Positions 35,049 through 42,238 are shown, numbered from the stretch's first letter. The stretch is 49,435 bases of DNA from Endomicrobium sp. (GCA_031278115.1 JAITKZ010000059.1:1-49435); one strand, 5' to 3'. The notes: a model not told the origin generated them from the sequence alone. A program made the numbers and translations.

Positions 35049-36434
35049 CTAGCGAGACATTCGCTCCTCGTATAATTTATCAAAATATATGTTATTGTCG
35101 TCTCTTGTATCTTTATCATGATTTGGCTGTTGATAATTATACGCCATTATAACATACCTAAACGCATCAGCGCAATGACTAGCCCAATCATGTAACGGAG
35201 TGCTTTTAATAATATCTAATTTTTCGTTTTTTGCAAACTTATATTCTCTTAATGCTTCCACCCCTTCATAACACCCATCCCTATCAAAAATACAACGAGA
35301 AAAAGCAATCCTACATGCGTGAATTGACTGCCATACTTTCATTTGGGGAAGGACTGTTATAAAGAATCGCTGGGAAGATGGCAAATTGCCAGAAAAACGG
35401 CGTAATAGTTGTTCTACGGTAGTACCGCTGCCAACCCACCTATGGCGTGAATCATGAGGCAAATAAACGCCAGCAACAGGAATAGCTAAATTAAAAATAA
35501 AATCTTTAAAAACATCAAGGATACTAGATCCAATCGTTTCATAATAATTTAAAAAGAGAATTTGTTTTTGCAAAAACTGAACAATCCATACGGAAGTGGC
35601 ATCGTTAATTCCTAAATCAAAAACAGCGTAAATAGGATGGTCAGGGTCAATTTCAACTTTAGTTCCAAATCTTCCTTCTTCTTCAGCTTGCTTTATTTGC
35701 AGTCCAAAAACTGACAGATGCAAATTATCGCTATAGCGACCGTATAAGAAGCGTTCTTTTTCTTGCTCAGGCAATCCCTCTAACGTCTGGATATAATCCT
35801 CAGGCAGATTTTTTAAATTATCTTTTGGATTCATCTGAAGATATGCAAACGACTGAGGATTAGAAATCTGCGTTTTATCTACAGGCGACTGATTGTTGAA
35901 GAATAATTGATATGTCCAATGTCGTTGTGAGGGCGGATTTAGGGTGCAAATAGAAATCTTTTTAGCAGAGTTGTTTTGAGATAATCTCGTTAGAAGTTTT
36001 GAATATGCTAAATAAGGAACTTCTGACGCTTCGTCTATTAAAAATCCAGAATATGAAGGCGACAAAACTTTCTCAAAGCTTCGGTTATCCTCTAGTCCAA
36101 GAAAAAAGATTTTGCTGCCGTTGCCAAATTCTACAAAAGAAGGATACGACAAAACATATCGTATAAAACTTTTATCATATCCGAGTTCCCCAAATCTAGC
36201 TTTCACTACTTCAGGAAATTTCGTTAAAATTATAGACGATTTAAGGTCAACTAGTCTCAACCGACAAATCGATTGAACGCTTGCTGGATATTTTAACGCT
36301 CTAATGAGCAATACGTACAAGGCAAAAAATGTTTTAGCGCTTTGAGCGCCGCCATACAACAACAAATGCTTTACAGATTCAGTTGTCAACAGTCGCTGGG
36401 CTTCCAACTGTTTCTCAGTTAACGCAAAAGACAT
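35049..36434 (-). CDS. Large terminase subunit (ATPase and nuclease)
   Basis: 461 residues from ATG 36434; an alternative GTG at 36452 adds six. Walker A is GGAQSAKT near residue 30, Walker B FLIDEASEV near 130, and the coupling motif CTLNPPS follows. The nuclease domain starts with the metal-binding YAVFDLGINDATSV near residue 265, and a later acidic site lies in the HDWASHCADAFRY block (H-D...D-A-R/F) typical of terminase ends. It packages DNA into the prohead through the portal. The gene begins two bases after the small-terminase stop. Confidence 0.9.
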   Translation of the reverse strand: MSFALTEKQLEAQRLLTTESVKHLLLYGGAQSAKTFFALYVLLIRALKYPASVQSICRLRLVDLKSSIILTKFPEVVKARFGELGYDKSFIRYVLSYPSFVEFGNGSKIFFLGLEDNRSFEKVLSPSYSGFLIDEASEVPYLAYSKLLTRLSQNNSAKKISICTLNPPSQRHWTYQLFFNNQSPVDKTQISNPQSFAYLQMNPKDNLKNLPEDYIQTLEGLPEQEKERFLYGRYSDNLHLSVFGLQIKQAEEEGRFGTKVEIDPDHPIYAVFDLGINDATSVWIVQFLQKQILFLNYYETIGSSILDVFKDFIFNLAIPVAGVYLPHDSRHRWVGSGTTVEQLLRRFSGNLPSSQRFFITVLPQMKVWQSIHACRIAFSRCIFDRDGCYEGVEALREYKFAKNEKLDIIKSTPLHDWASHCADAFRYVIMAYNYQQPNHDKDTRDDNNIYFDKLYEERMSR

Positions 36435-36435
36435 A

Positions 36436-36783
36436 CTACAATTCCAGCTCACCTTGCGTCTGAGGAGTACTGCCTAAATGAACTTCAATTTTATCTCTGT
36501 TATTACCCGTTATATTCAATTCTTTTGGCGATAAATTGGTTACAATATCCCACGCTCTCTGAATAATAAGATTTTTTTCAGGCGTCAAACTCTGCAAGTT
36601 CAAGGGTAATGAAAGTACGCTTATAAGGGCGTCGTAATTATTTATTCCGTTAGAAGATTGTTTTAAAATATCGTTGAGTAAAGTTTGTCTAAATTTTCTT
36701 TTCTTCCAGCCTTCTTTTTTCTGGTCGGAAGTAGGTTGATATTCACTAGTAAATTGAGTTGAACGTGGAGGAATAGATGGCAT
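36436..36783 (-). CDS. Probable small terminase subunit
   Basis: 115 residues from ATG 36783 (a TTG five codons upstream is the only other option). A basic N-terminal part (QKKEGWKKRKFRQTLLNDIL) is followed by a helical domain. It lies directly before terL, the usual place of terS, whose product binds the packaging site. Assigned by position and size; no DNA-binding motif is certain. Confidence 0.5.
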   Translation of the reverse strand: MPSIPPRSTQFTSEYQPTSDQKKEGWKKRKFRQTLLNDILKQSSNGINNYDALISVLSLPLNLQSLTPEKNLIIQRAWDIVTNLSPKELNITGNNRDKIEVHLGSTPQTQGELEL

Positions 36784-36794
36784 ATAATTTATCT

Positions 36795-37232
36795 TCAAGT
36801 AGAAGGGAATAAATCAAGAATATCCAAAAAAGTGCGAGAAAAAAAAATCAAACGATCAACATAATCGGGAATAGAGGACAAAGTGAAAAAAGAAGAATTA
36901 GGAGAACAAAAAAAATCAGAAAGAGGATAATTGAAGGAAGAAAAAACTTGCTGAAACATTTGCAGTATATCATTCTCCGAAATTAAATTAAGACATTCAT
37001 TTTTCAAGAAATTAAAATCATTTTGCAATCCTGAAAGTTGAGAGGAAGAAGGATATGAAGAAGGATATACAGAAATAACGTCACACTGCTCAATAGATAA
37101 CTGAGAAAAAGAAAATTGAACAAAAGAAACAGAAATCAAAAAAACAAAAAAAATAAATTTAAAGATATGGCTAAAACTCCACAAGTCTCGAGGAGAAAAA
37201 GTCCTAACGACTTTATTAAGGTCGATTAGCAT
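36795..37232 (-). CDS. Exported or membrane-anchored phage protein, 145 residues
   Basis: ATG 37232 follows AGGAAG. A clear N-terminal hydrophobic segment (FKFIFFVFLISVSFVQFSFS, ending before QLSIEQ) is a signal peptide or anchor. The exported part holds three Cys (QCDVIS, ECLN, FFCSPN) and is Ser/Phe/Leu rich. It overlaps the preceding gene by 17 bases and sits just before the terminase genes at the start of the late operon, the place of the lysis cassette in lambda. A lysis or envelope role is therefore possible, but no holin or endolysin motif is seen. Confidence 0.6.
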   Translation of the reverse strand: MLIDLNKVVRTFSPRDLWSFSHIFKFIFFVFLISVSFVQFSFSQLSIEQCDVISVYPSSYPSSSQLSGLQNDFNFLKNECLNLISENDILQMFQQVFSSFNYPLSDFFCSPNSSFFTLSSIPDYVDRLIFFSRTFLDILDLFPST

Positions 37233-37731
37233 AGACTTCCTGCCTTTTAATAGTATCGTCACGTCTAGCGTCTTGATTAGCATGAGCAGTTCCCAATTCT
37301 TCCATTTGCTTTCCAAAAACAGGAGGATGTTTAGGAGTAGAGGGAAAAGTAAGGATCTTATTAAAATTTTTATTAGTACTACCGGACGAATAAGCTGTAA
37401 CCTGATGATCGGGAGGATTAGCATAACGACCTATTCGTGATCCCGGTTGAGCAATTCTAGAAGGATGAACAATTGCACCGCCAGCTGCTGCTAGGATGGA
37501 TTTCTCTATGGGTCTTTCTTTTTGAACCCGACTTTGAACCCGACTACGAATACCAGCAATGTCAGCTAGTCCTGAAGATTGCAGAACAGATCTGTGAAGA
37601 GAGCCAGCCAAAATGTGTCTTATCATCGCATTACGTGTCTGAGAATCTTCTATAGCAGCGACATCACGAGCTTCATCATCGGTCATGGAAGGATAAAGAT
37701 TTTTCACTTGAAGGATAGAAATTGGAGGCAT
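37216..37731 (-). CDS. First late-operon gene, 171 residues, unknown
   Basis: Begins MPPISILQVKNLYPSMTDDE. It contains a mid-protein small hydrophobic patch (SILAAAGGAIVHPSRI) and is otherwise polar (GTAHANQDARRDDTIKRQEV). No family recognised. AAAGGA lies eight bases before the ATG, and a structured leader and sigma70 promoter precede it. As the first gene of a 29-kb transcription unit it may act early in late expression or lysis, but nothing in the sequence proves this. Confidence 0.55.
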   Translation of the reverse strand: MPPISILQVKNLYPSMTDDEARDVAAIEDSQTRNAMIRHILAGSLHRSVLQSSGLADIAGIRSRVQSRVQKERPIEKSILAAAGGAIVHPSRIAQPGSRIGRYANPPDHQVTAYSSGSTNKNFNKILTFPSTPKHPPVFGKQMEELGTAHANQDARRDDTIKRQEVYANRP

Positions 37732-37907
37732 AAAAAAAATCCTTTAAAAATTTTCTGACTTCCAAGCCCGTCGGAGTTTAGCAATTTGCATCAAACCTTC
37801 CCGTCGGAAGATTTTTTTGGGTAAGGGAAGTTTGGTGGCCAACCAAAAATCGCTACCCTGAAGCTCTGGTGTAAAGTTGAATTTAGCGTCCTAAACTCAA
37901 CCTTGCG
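37732..37907 (-). promoter_or_regulatory. Structured 5' leader of the late operon
   Basis: Between the predicted start of transcription (about 37907) and the first ATG are three strong hairpins. H1 is an 11-bp stem at 37876-37901 with loop GACG (- strand). H2 has a 6-bp stem at 37831-37847 inside an outer GGGTA/TACCC pairing (37819-37858). H3 is CTTCC-GACG-GGAAG at 37797-37810. The 9-mer CCCGTCGGA occurs twice (37767-37775 and 37800-37808). Such a compact set of stems resembles antiterminator (put/nut-like) or translational leader RNA. No attenuator T-run follows on the - strand. Also on the + strand H3 is followed by a T7 run. Confidence 0.65.
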
Positions 37908-37913
37908 AAAACA

Positions 37914-37942
37914 ATTTTACAAAAAGCGAAAAAGAATGTCAA
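37914..37942 (-). promoter_or_regulatory. Late promoter, near-consensus sigma70
   Basis: On the - strand TTGACA (37937-37942) is separated by exactly 17 bases from TAAAAT (37914-37919). This is the best promoter match in the window and lies 183 bases upstream of the first late gene. Transcription should start near 37907. No other promoter of similar quality was seen between here and the end of the late operon. Confidence 0.8.
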
Positions 37943-37949
37943 GGGGTAA

Positions 37950-38516
37950 CTACAGCGTCGCACGTTCCCGTTCAACAGCGGCGACGGCATCAAAAAAATC
38001 CATAGGGTACGTGTCTAAATGCTTATCAAAAACTCGCAAACAAGCCTTCTTTTTCTTGCTGTACATGCGGGCTTTGCCGTTCCAGAGGGTAATGCCGAAC
38101 TTGCTGGCAATGAGTTTGCCCTTTTGGCAATTGCAGGCAATACGAGCTTCTCTCCAAGTTTTGTTGTCGTAAATTTCAAGGACAGGCAAATAGCCTGAAG
38201 CGATATAATCGCCGTTATGGTCAATGTCCCCGCAGCGAAGGCATAAATTGGCAAAACCTTCTCGTGGCAATGCCCTAATCTCGTCAAGGATAGCGCCCAG
38301 CGAGATACGAGGCATATCTTGATCGGCAAGGCTGTTTATCGCCTTAGAAACCTGTTGGGAACAATATCCCCTCTTGAGCAATTCCGAAGCGAGAGAGGTC
38401 GCTGCAGCGTCTTTTACGGCTTTGTTTTGCAAGAGGCTCAATCGTTTAATTTCGCCGCTTATTTTTTCTTTTTCCTCGTCTAACAATTTGCCAGAGAAAA
38501 GCGTTATTTCCGTCAT
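37950..38516 (-). CDS. Cys-containing phage replication-region protein, 188 residues
   Basis: Starts MTEITLFSGKLLDEEKEKIS, then a helical part (LASELLKRGYCSQQVSKAIN, SLADQDMPRISLGAILDEIR). A Cys cluster LCLRCGD and ACNCQKG suggests a metal-binding fold. It follows the initiator gene by three bases, with CAGGAG before the ATG. A helicase-loader or initiator-accessory role would fit the place, as lambda P follows O, but no AAA+ motif is present and the family is not recognised. Confidence 0.5.
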   Translation of the reverse strand: MTEITLFSGKLLDEEKEKISGEIKRLSLLQNKAVKDAAATSLASELLKRGYCSQQVSKAINSLADQDMPRISLGAILDEIRALPREGFANLCLRCGDIDHNGDYIASGYLPVLEIYDNKTWREARIACNCQKGKLIASKFGITLWNGKARMYSKKKKACLRVFDKHLDTYPMDFFDAVAAVERERATL

Positions 38517-38519
38517 AAA

Positions 38520-39485
38520 CTATCTCCTGTGCTTGAAGTTGTCATAGGGCTTAAACGGTTGCCTGCCCAACGATTTTTTAAGAACGTCTGCCGATGATTT
38601 TAACGACTCAAAGGCTACCTTTGCTTGGTCGGAATTTAGCCCGATAAATGCTCGGTAATGATACTCAAGGAGCGGGAATTTTTCTGATTGAGCGAAATTA
38701 CAAATTAGTTTAGCGACGATGATATCAATGCCCAGCGAGGAAGCGTAATCAACTCGTTGTTTGTAAGTATCAACCGACGTGGAGCTGATAAAATCCGTTG
38801 CCGTTTTGTCGTCGGTCGTAGCCGTGTCGTTAGGGCTGTTAGCCGTGGTCGTGTCGTTAGGTGTAGTTCCCCCTGGTCCCAAAAAGCTTTTGCCGTTTGC
38901 CGTTTTTTCATTTTTGGAAAAATCTTTTTTTTCTTTTTCTTTTTTTTCTTTTTCTTTTTTAACTTCAACTTCTTTTTTAACTTCTTTTTTAACTTCTATT
39001 TTGGGGTTATCGTTCTGGTTATCGTTCTGGTTTTCGTTTCGTTTACCTTTAAGGTTATCATTCTGGTTATGTTTCTGGTTATGTTTCTGGTTATCGTTCT
39101 GGTTATTAGTTATCCACAAGTTATCCACAGGGTTATCCACAGGGTTATCCACAAGCGGTTTTCCTTGTTTATCAAGCTTTTTTTTGATTTCTTGAGGATT
39201 GGGATTTTCCACTACGCCACATTCTTTTATAGAAATTGGTGGTCTTCCACCCTTTTTTCCGTTCCTTTGAGCAGCTTTATATCTCCTTTCAGTAGCTTTA
39301 ATTTGCGGAAGGAATGAATTTATGATACCAAGCTCAAACCCATTAATTCCCATAGGTTTTTTATAAAAAACCCAATCGCACAAATTTTTTATAACAGAAA
39401 TTTGAGTTTTTTCATCCAATTCTTTTATTAAATCCCAAAAACCTTTATAGAAAACAAACGCTTTTTTTTCAACTTTTTTAGCCAT
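38520..39485 (-). CDS. Replication initiator-like protein (DUF6291 type) containing the origin
   Basis: 321 residues. The N-terminal 85 residues (VFYKGFWDLIKELDEKTQIS ... RYKAAQRNGKKGGRPP) match phage DUF6291-like initiators. A repetitive middle follows: VDNP repeats, then NQND/NQKH repeats, coded by the 12-bp iterons, and then a Lys/Glu run from an A-rich tract. The C-terminal 100 residues (DYASSLGIDIIVAKLICNFA, KSLGRQPFKPYDNF) are conserved-looking. As in lambda O, the replication origin appears to be inside the gene. GGAAGGAG precedes the ATG. It may load the replisome together with the product of 37950. Confidence 0.65.
   Translation of the reverse strand: MAKKVEKKAFVFYKGFWDLIKELDEKTQISVIKNLCDWVFYKKPMGINGFELGIINSFLPQIKATERRYKAAQRNGKKGGRPPISIKECGVVENPNPQEIKKKLDKQGKPLVDNPVDNPVDNLWITNNQNDNQKHNQKHNQNDNLKGKRNENQNDNQNDNPKIEVKKEVKKEVEVKKEKEKKEKEKKDFSKNEKTANGKSFLGPGGTTPNDTTTANSPNDTATTDDKTATDFISSTSVDTYKQRVDYASSLGIDIIVAKLICNFAQSEKFPLLEYHYRAFIGLNSDQAKVAFESLKSSADVLKKSLGRQPFKPYDNFKHRR
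38922..39000. other. A/T-rich tract next to the iterons, candidate DNA unwinding element
   Basis: About 80 bases of nearly pure T with C on the + strand (A with G on the - strand), containing runs of up to eight T. It lies immediately beside the iteron array, like the A-rich region beside the lambda origin iterons. Strand asymmetry and easy melting are expected; the role is inference. Confidence 0.5.
39005..39153. other. Candidate phage replication origin: 12-bp iterons plus four DnaA boxes
   Basis: Nine consecutive 12-bp units, mostly GGTTATCGTTCT or GGTTATGTTTCT, occupy 39005-39112. Four perfect DnaA boxes TTATCCACA follow in the same orientation at 39110-39118, 39121-39129, 39133-39141 and 39145-39153, spaced 11-12 bases apart. 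The iteron and the box unit share GGTTATC. Everything is inside the initiator gene, and encodes NQND and VDNP peptide repeats on the - strand. The pattern matches a lambda-like origin that also recruits host DnaA. Confidence 0.75.
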
Positions 39486-39520
39486 CCTAAAGCTCCTTCC
39501 CTTACTTATATTCGCCCAAA

Positions 39521-39868
39521 TTAAATCTCATTGAACAAGAAACTGTCGCCGTACTTCTTTAAAAACAACTTCTTCTTTAACTTATAGGATGGAGTTAGCA
39601 TCCCTTTAACGTCTTCGACTATGTACAGCTCTTTTTCTTTATCATAATAGAAAAAGTCGCAGATATACGTTATTGGGCGTATTGTCTTTTTGCTCCTCTT
39701 ATCTTCAAAACTCTCCTGCAACTCAAACGATTTTTGCAGCTGCAAGTCTTCTATCTTTTTTGCCTTTAGCATAATCTTTAGTTCTTCATACCTTCTTGCT
39801 TCCTTTTTTGACGCAAATATTAGCCCGTCTATCCCAGTCTTCTTCGCCCCGTATTTGTTCTTTCTCAT
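39521..39868 (-). CDS. DUF1064-family phage nuclease-like protein
   Basis: 115 residues, the usual size. The conserved pattern KYGAKKTGIDGLIFASKKEA, RRYEELKIMLK, LQKSFELQ, RPITYICDFFYYD and YIVEDVKG is that of DUF1064, a PD-(D/E)XK-like group found in phages and suspected to be endonucleases or resolvases. The D...EDVK residues would be the metal site. It sits between the initiator and the SSB-like gene, so a role in recombination or replication is likely. Confidence 0.8.
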   Translation of the reverse strand: MRKNKYGAKKTGIDGLIFASKKEARRYEELKIMLKAKKIEDLQLQKSFELQESFEDKRSKKTIRPITYICDFFYYDKEKELYIVEDVKGMLTPSYKLKKKLFLKKYGDSFLFNEI

Positions 39869-39910
39869 ACCCCTTTCCTGCGTTCGTTTATTTATGCATA
39901 CCTATGCTTG

Positions 39911-40381
39911 TTAAAACGGAATTTTCACTTCTTCTGCTAGATTGGTCAGTTCCTCTTTTATATCCTGTGCGACTGTTGGCAATTCATCAAACTTCGTAAA
40001 CTTTCTTATTTGCGATCTTATCTTTTTTTGTGGCTGCATTTGCTTGTCGATATACTCTTCTTCAACATTAATCACTTGCGCAAAAACTTTCTCTCCAACC
40101 AAGTGGGCTGTATCAAACACATAGTCCCCGTCCGCGTTTTTATAGTATTGTCCAGTGGCTTCCAGTAAGCTCTTTAACAACCACCGCTTCTCTTTTATCA
40201 TTGTAAGCATAAACTCATTTATAGCTCCTGTGCTTAAACATAATAGCGTTGCTACTAGCATATCGTTTCCAGCTTTGCTCTTCCTTACCGTCGCATTCAA
40301 TATCTCCACCCTCTGCAGTCCTTCTGGAAACACATCATAGGTTTTTTCTTTTTCCTTGCTCATATCCATTACGTATTGCAT
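39911..40381 (-). CDS. DUF669-like single-strand DNA-binding protein
   Basis: 156 residues. LQRVEILNATVRKSKAGNDM and the RWLLKSLLEATGQYY segment follow the DUF669-type OB-fold found beside phage recombinases. The protein ends AEEVKIPF, and SSB proteins end in an acidic tail with IPF that recruits other replication proteins, so this looks like a functional SSB tail. A strong GGAGAACG precedes the ATG. The family name is by resemblance; the C-terminal tip is directly seen. Confidence 0.7.
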   Translation of the reverse strand: MQYVMDMSKEKEKTYDVFPEGLQRVEILNATVRKSKAGNDMLVATLLCLSTGAINEFMLTMIKEKRWLLKSLLEATGQYYKNADGDYVFDTAHLVGEKVFAQVINVEEEYIDKQMQPQKKIRSQIRKFTKFDELPTVAQDIKEELTNLAEEVKIPF

Positions 40382-40400
40382 TTTCGTTCTCCTTTTTATT

Positions 40401-41081
40401 TTATTTGGTACATGATTCCTTCATCATCTTTTCTAAGTCTTTCTTTATAGTAACATAAGCCAAAAGACAAAAGAAAACGTCAGAACTCGTAGTCAGCATA
40501 TCCTTGCTTATTTCTTTCAACGAATACGCTTCTTTGTCTTTTGCTAATACTACTATGTACGCTTTATCTATTATGTCTTTTGTGTCCTTACATCTGTCGT
40601 ACAAAAGAGCGTATCCACCCACCTGCAATAGGTACTCAGGGTATATTTCTGGCTTTTCCTTTCCTTTGCACTCCCCTGTCTTCCAGTCTATTAGTACGCG
40701 CTTGCCAGATTCTTCCCCTATGCAATCTATCGTCCCGTTTAGCTCCAACACGCAGTTGCTTATTTTTAGTTCCGCCCATTCCAGCCTTATATTAGGATGC
40801 TCCTTCCTAAACTTCAAAAACGACTTTAACGCCGTATTTACTTCGTCTTGATATAGTGTCTTTACGCTTCCTTCTTCCCCTTTTACATAGCTTTCTATCA
40901 ACGCGTGTAACTGCGTCCCTATCTCTTTTGCCTTTTTGCTCAAAGCGTCGCACTCTTCTTTGCTATGCATCTTAAACCACATCTCTAAACCCGGCTTTCT
41001 TATTGCATTCAACACATCCGTTACGCTTACATAATCGTTGCCATAATCTCTTTTTTTCTTCTTAGGTGCCTTTTTGTTCAT
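40401..41081 (-). CDS. PD-(D/E)XK exonuclease, RecB/Cas4-like
   Basis: 226 residues. Nuclease motifs: LNGTIDCIG (metal-binding Asp), VLIDWKTG (D-x-K catalytic pair) and LLQVGGYALLY (QxxxY), in the usual order and spacing of RecB-type nucleases. It starts 20 bases inside the preceding RecT-like gene, so the two are translationally coupled, as exonuclease/annealase pairs are. It probably resects double-stranded ends so that the annealase can load. There is no sign of a Cas4 Fe-S cluster. Confidence 0.8.
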   Translation of the reverse strand: MNKKAPKKKKRDYGNDYVSVTDVLNAIRKPGLEMWFKMHSKEECDALSKKAKEIGTQLHALIESYVKGEEGSVKTLYQDEVNTALKSFLKFRKEHPNIRLEWAELKISNCVLELNGTIDCIGEESGKRVLIDWKTGECKGKEKPEIYPEYLLQVGGYALLYDRCKDTKDIIDKAYIVVLAKDKEAYSLKEISKDMLTTSSDVFFCLLAYVTIKKDLEKMMKESCTK

Positions 41082-41667
41082 CTATTTCTCCTACTTTTAT
41101 TTCTTCCCCTTTTAAACTAACTTCAACTTCTTGTGTACTTGGCATTAGCTCTATGTAGTCTTCCACTAACGCCGCTCCGTCCAATATTTCTGGACAAAAC
41201 ATCTTTATCCCGTTGCTTGCCGCCCTATAAAATAGCATCAGTTTTGGGTAATTCTTATACGACGTCTTGTTTATCAACCCTATCCTTGCCGCGTCATATA
41301 TTGAAAACTGACTGCTTCCTATAAACGAGTTTGGATCGTCTTTCTTAGTTACCTTAAAAAAATCCACAGTCGCGCTTTCTACTTTTGCATCTTTCTCCGT
41401 AAACGTTACTTCATAATCGTATTTCTCGCTCTTCTTTAACTTGCTCAAAAACACCTTTGTCTCGTACCCTATCTTACTATCAAGTATATAAACCGTGTTC
41501 ATTGATTGTATCGGGCTTAACCCCATCTCTCGCCCTGCCAATATCTTTACTATCGCCTGCGCTTCGCTTTGCACGTCTTTAAATATTTTGCTTTCATAAA
41601 ATACTTTCGCCAACCCTTCTGGCATTATTTCTGGATATTTGGCGGGGTCTTCTTTTATTTTTTCCAT
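41062..41667 (-). CDS. RecT-like single-strand annealing protein
   Basis: 201 residues. The pattern ILAGREMGLSPIQSMNTVYI, then the middle beta part, then YDAARIGLINKTSYKNYPKL and LFYRAASNGIKMFCPEILDG follows RecT/Redbeta-type annealases (LGLSP...I...G, then A...GL...W.KYP..ML..RA). It anneals single strands in phage recombination together with the exonuclease at 40401. The gene overlaps the one at 41655-41774 by 13 bases. Sequence is diverged, so the call is moderate. Confidence 0.7.
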   Translation of the reverse strand: MEKIKEDPAKYPEIMPEGLAKVFYESKIFKDVQSEAQAIVKILAGREMGLSPIQSMNTVYILDSKIGYETKVFLSKLKKSEKYDYEVTFTEKDAKVESATVDFFKVTKKDDPNSFIGSSQFSIYDAARIGLINKTSYKNYPKLMLFYRAASNGIKMFCPEILDGAALVEDYIELMPSTQEVEVSLKGEEIKVGEIDEQKGT

Positions 41668-41774
41668 ACTTTCCCCTTTTCGGTATTTTCTGATTGAGGC
41701 AAATACTCTTTTTTTAGCTTTTCCAAAAACTTCTCAAATGTATCCCTCAGCGTCGGTACATTCTCTTTTTCCAT
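41655..41774 (-). CDS. Small phage protein, 39 residues
   Basis: ATG 41774 follows AAAAGGAGAGGAAG, one of the best ribosome-binding sites in the region. The product is MEKENVPTLRDTFEKFLEKL followed by KKEYLPQSENTEKGKVWKK, a charged helix. It overlaps the genes on both sides, as is common in compact phage early regions. No family recognised. It may regulate or partner the annealase. Confidence 0.6.
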   Translation of the reverse strand: MEKENVPTLRDTFEKFLEKLKKEYLPQSENTEKGKVWKK

Positions 41775-41970
41775 CTTCCTCTCCTTTTTCTATGATGTTA
41801 TCGGGTGTACGTAACACCTTCATATATTTCTTCACAAATTTATTGTTATCTAATGAACTGTCTAAAAACTCTAGAATCTTTTTACATGATGCCCTATCTT
41901 CATAGAAGATACAGTCACTATTGCAGATCAGTTTTTTTCTAACTACACACCATTTTCTATTCCTCCCCAT
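41734..41970 (-). CDS. Small Cys4 protein B, 78 residues
   Basis: ATG 41970 is chosen (GAGGG eleven bases ahead); ATG 42003 also lies in frame but has its GCGAGG directly against it. The protein contains WCVVRKKLICNSDCIFYEDR and one further Cys, giving C-x7-C-x3-C-x8-C, close to the spacing of the protein encoded just upstream at 41957-42106. This suggests a zinc-binding fold shared by both. A helical charged C-terminus follows. Confidence 0.55.
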   Translation of the reverse strand: MGRNRKWCVVRKKLICNSDCIFYEDRASCKKILEFLDSSLDNNKFVKKYMKVLRTPDNIIEKGEEDGKRECTDAEGYI

Positions 41971-42106
41971 TTCTTTCTTCACCCTCGTCCTTTCTTTCTT
42001 CATCCTCGCATGTGTTTTCTTTTTCTAAATAGTAACTACAATCCTCATGGCAGTTCATTTTTCGGCTAATTCCACAGTATCCTGGTCTTACATATATGCA
42101 GTTCAT
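41957..42106 (-). CDS. Small Cys-rich protein A, 49 residues
   Basis: ATG 42106 follows CTCGAGGAGAAGGGGAAAA and the three-unit 22-bp leader element. The product MNCIYVRPGYCGISRKMNCH, then EDCSYYLEKENTCEDEERKD and an acidic tail, has YC-x7-C-x3-C-x9-C plus an extra Cys at position 3. The gene is too short for most gene callers but has strong translation signals. Probably metal binding; function unknown. Confidence 0.6.
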   Translation of the reverse strand: MNCIYVRPGYCGISRKMNCHEDCSYYLEKENTCEDEERKDEGEERNGEE

Positions 42107-42115
42107 TTTTCCCCT

Positions 42116-42193
42116 TCTCCTCGAGCCTTGTGTTAGCTTACCCCCAACCTTGTGTTAGCTTACCCCCAACCTTGTGTTAGCTTACCCCCATCC
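42116..42193 (-). promoter_or_regulatory. Shared leader element with three 22-bp tandem units, early region
   Basis: On the - strand three units of GGGGTAAGCTAACACAAGG lie at 42170-42190, 42148-42169 and 42126-42147, then CTCGAGGAGAA continues into the ribosome-binding site of ATG 42106. The block matches 13746-13800, which has two units, over its whole length including the flanking TCTCC and ATCC. It therefore marks two phage genes 28 kb apart. A phage-specific promoter, operator or translational element is possible. Confidence 0.75.
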
Positions 42194-42238
42194 TATGGCA
42201 GTCTATACTCAGTCCACTCCTTGCACAATATTCTTTTA

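Noticed and set aside
37797..37817. Hairpin H3 as terminator of the late leader
   Set aside because: The T-run follows on the + strand only; in the direction of late transcription no T-run follows.
39005..39153. CRISPR array
   Set aside because: Units are 12 bp and contiguous with no unique spacers; they are better explained as iterons and DnaA boxes.
38757..39317. Phe-rich open frames on the + strand
   Set aside because: They are antisense to the Lys/Glu and Asn/Gln repeats of the initiator gene.
42116..42193. Intrinsic terminator in the 22-bp repeat
   Set aside because: The unit is not self-complementary and no T-run follows on either strand.
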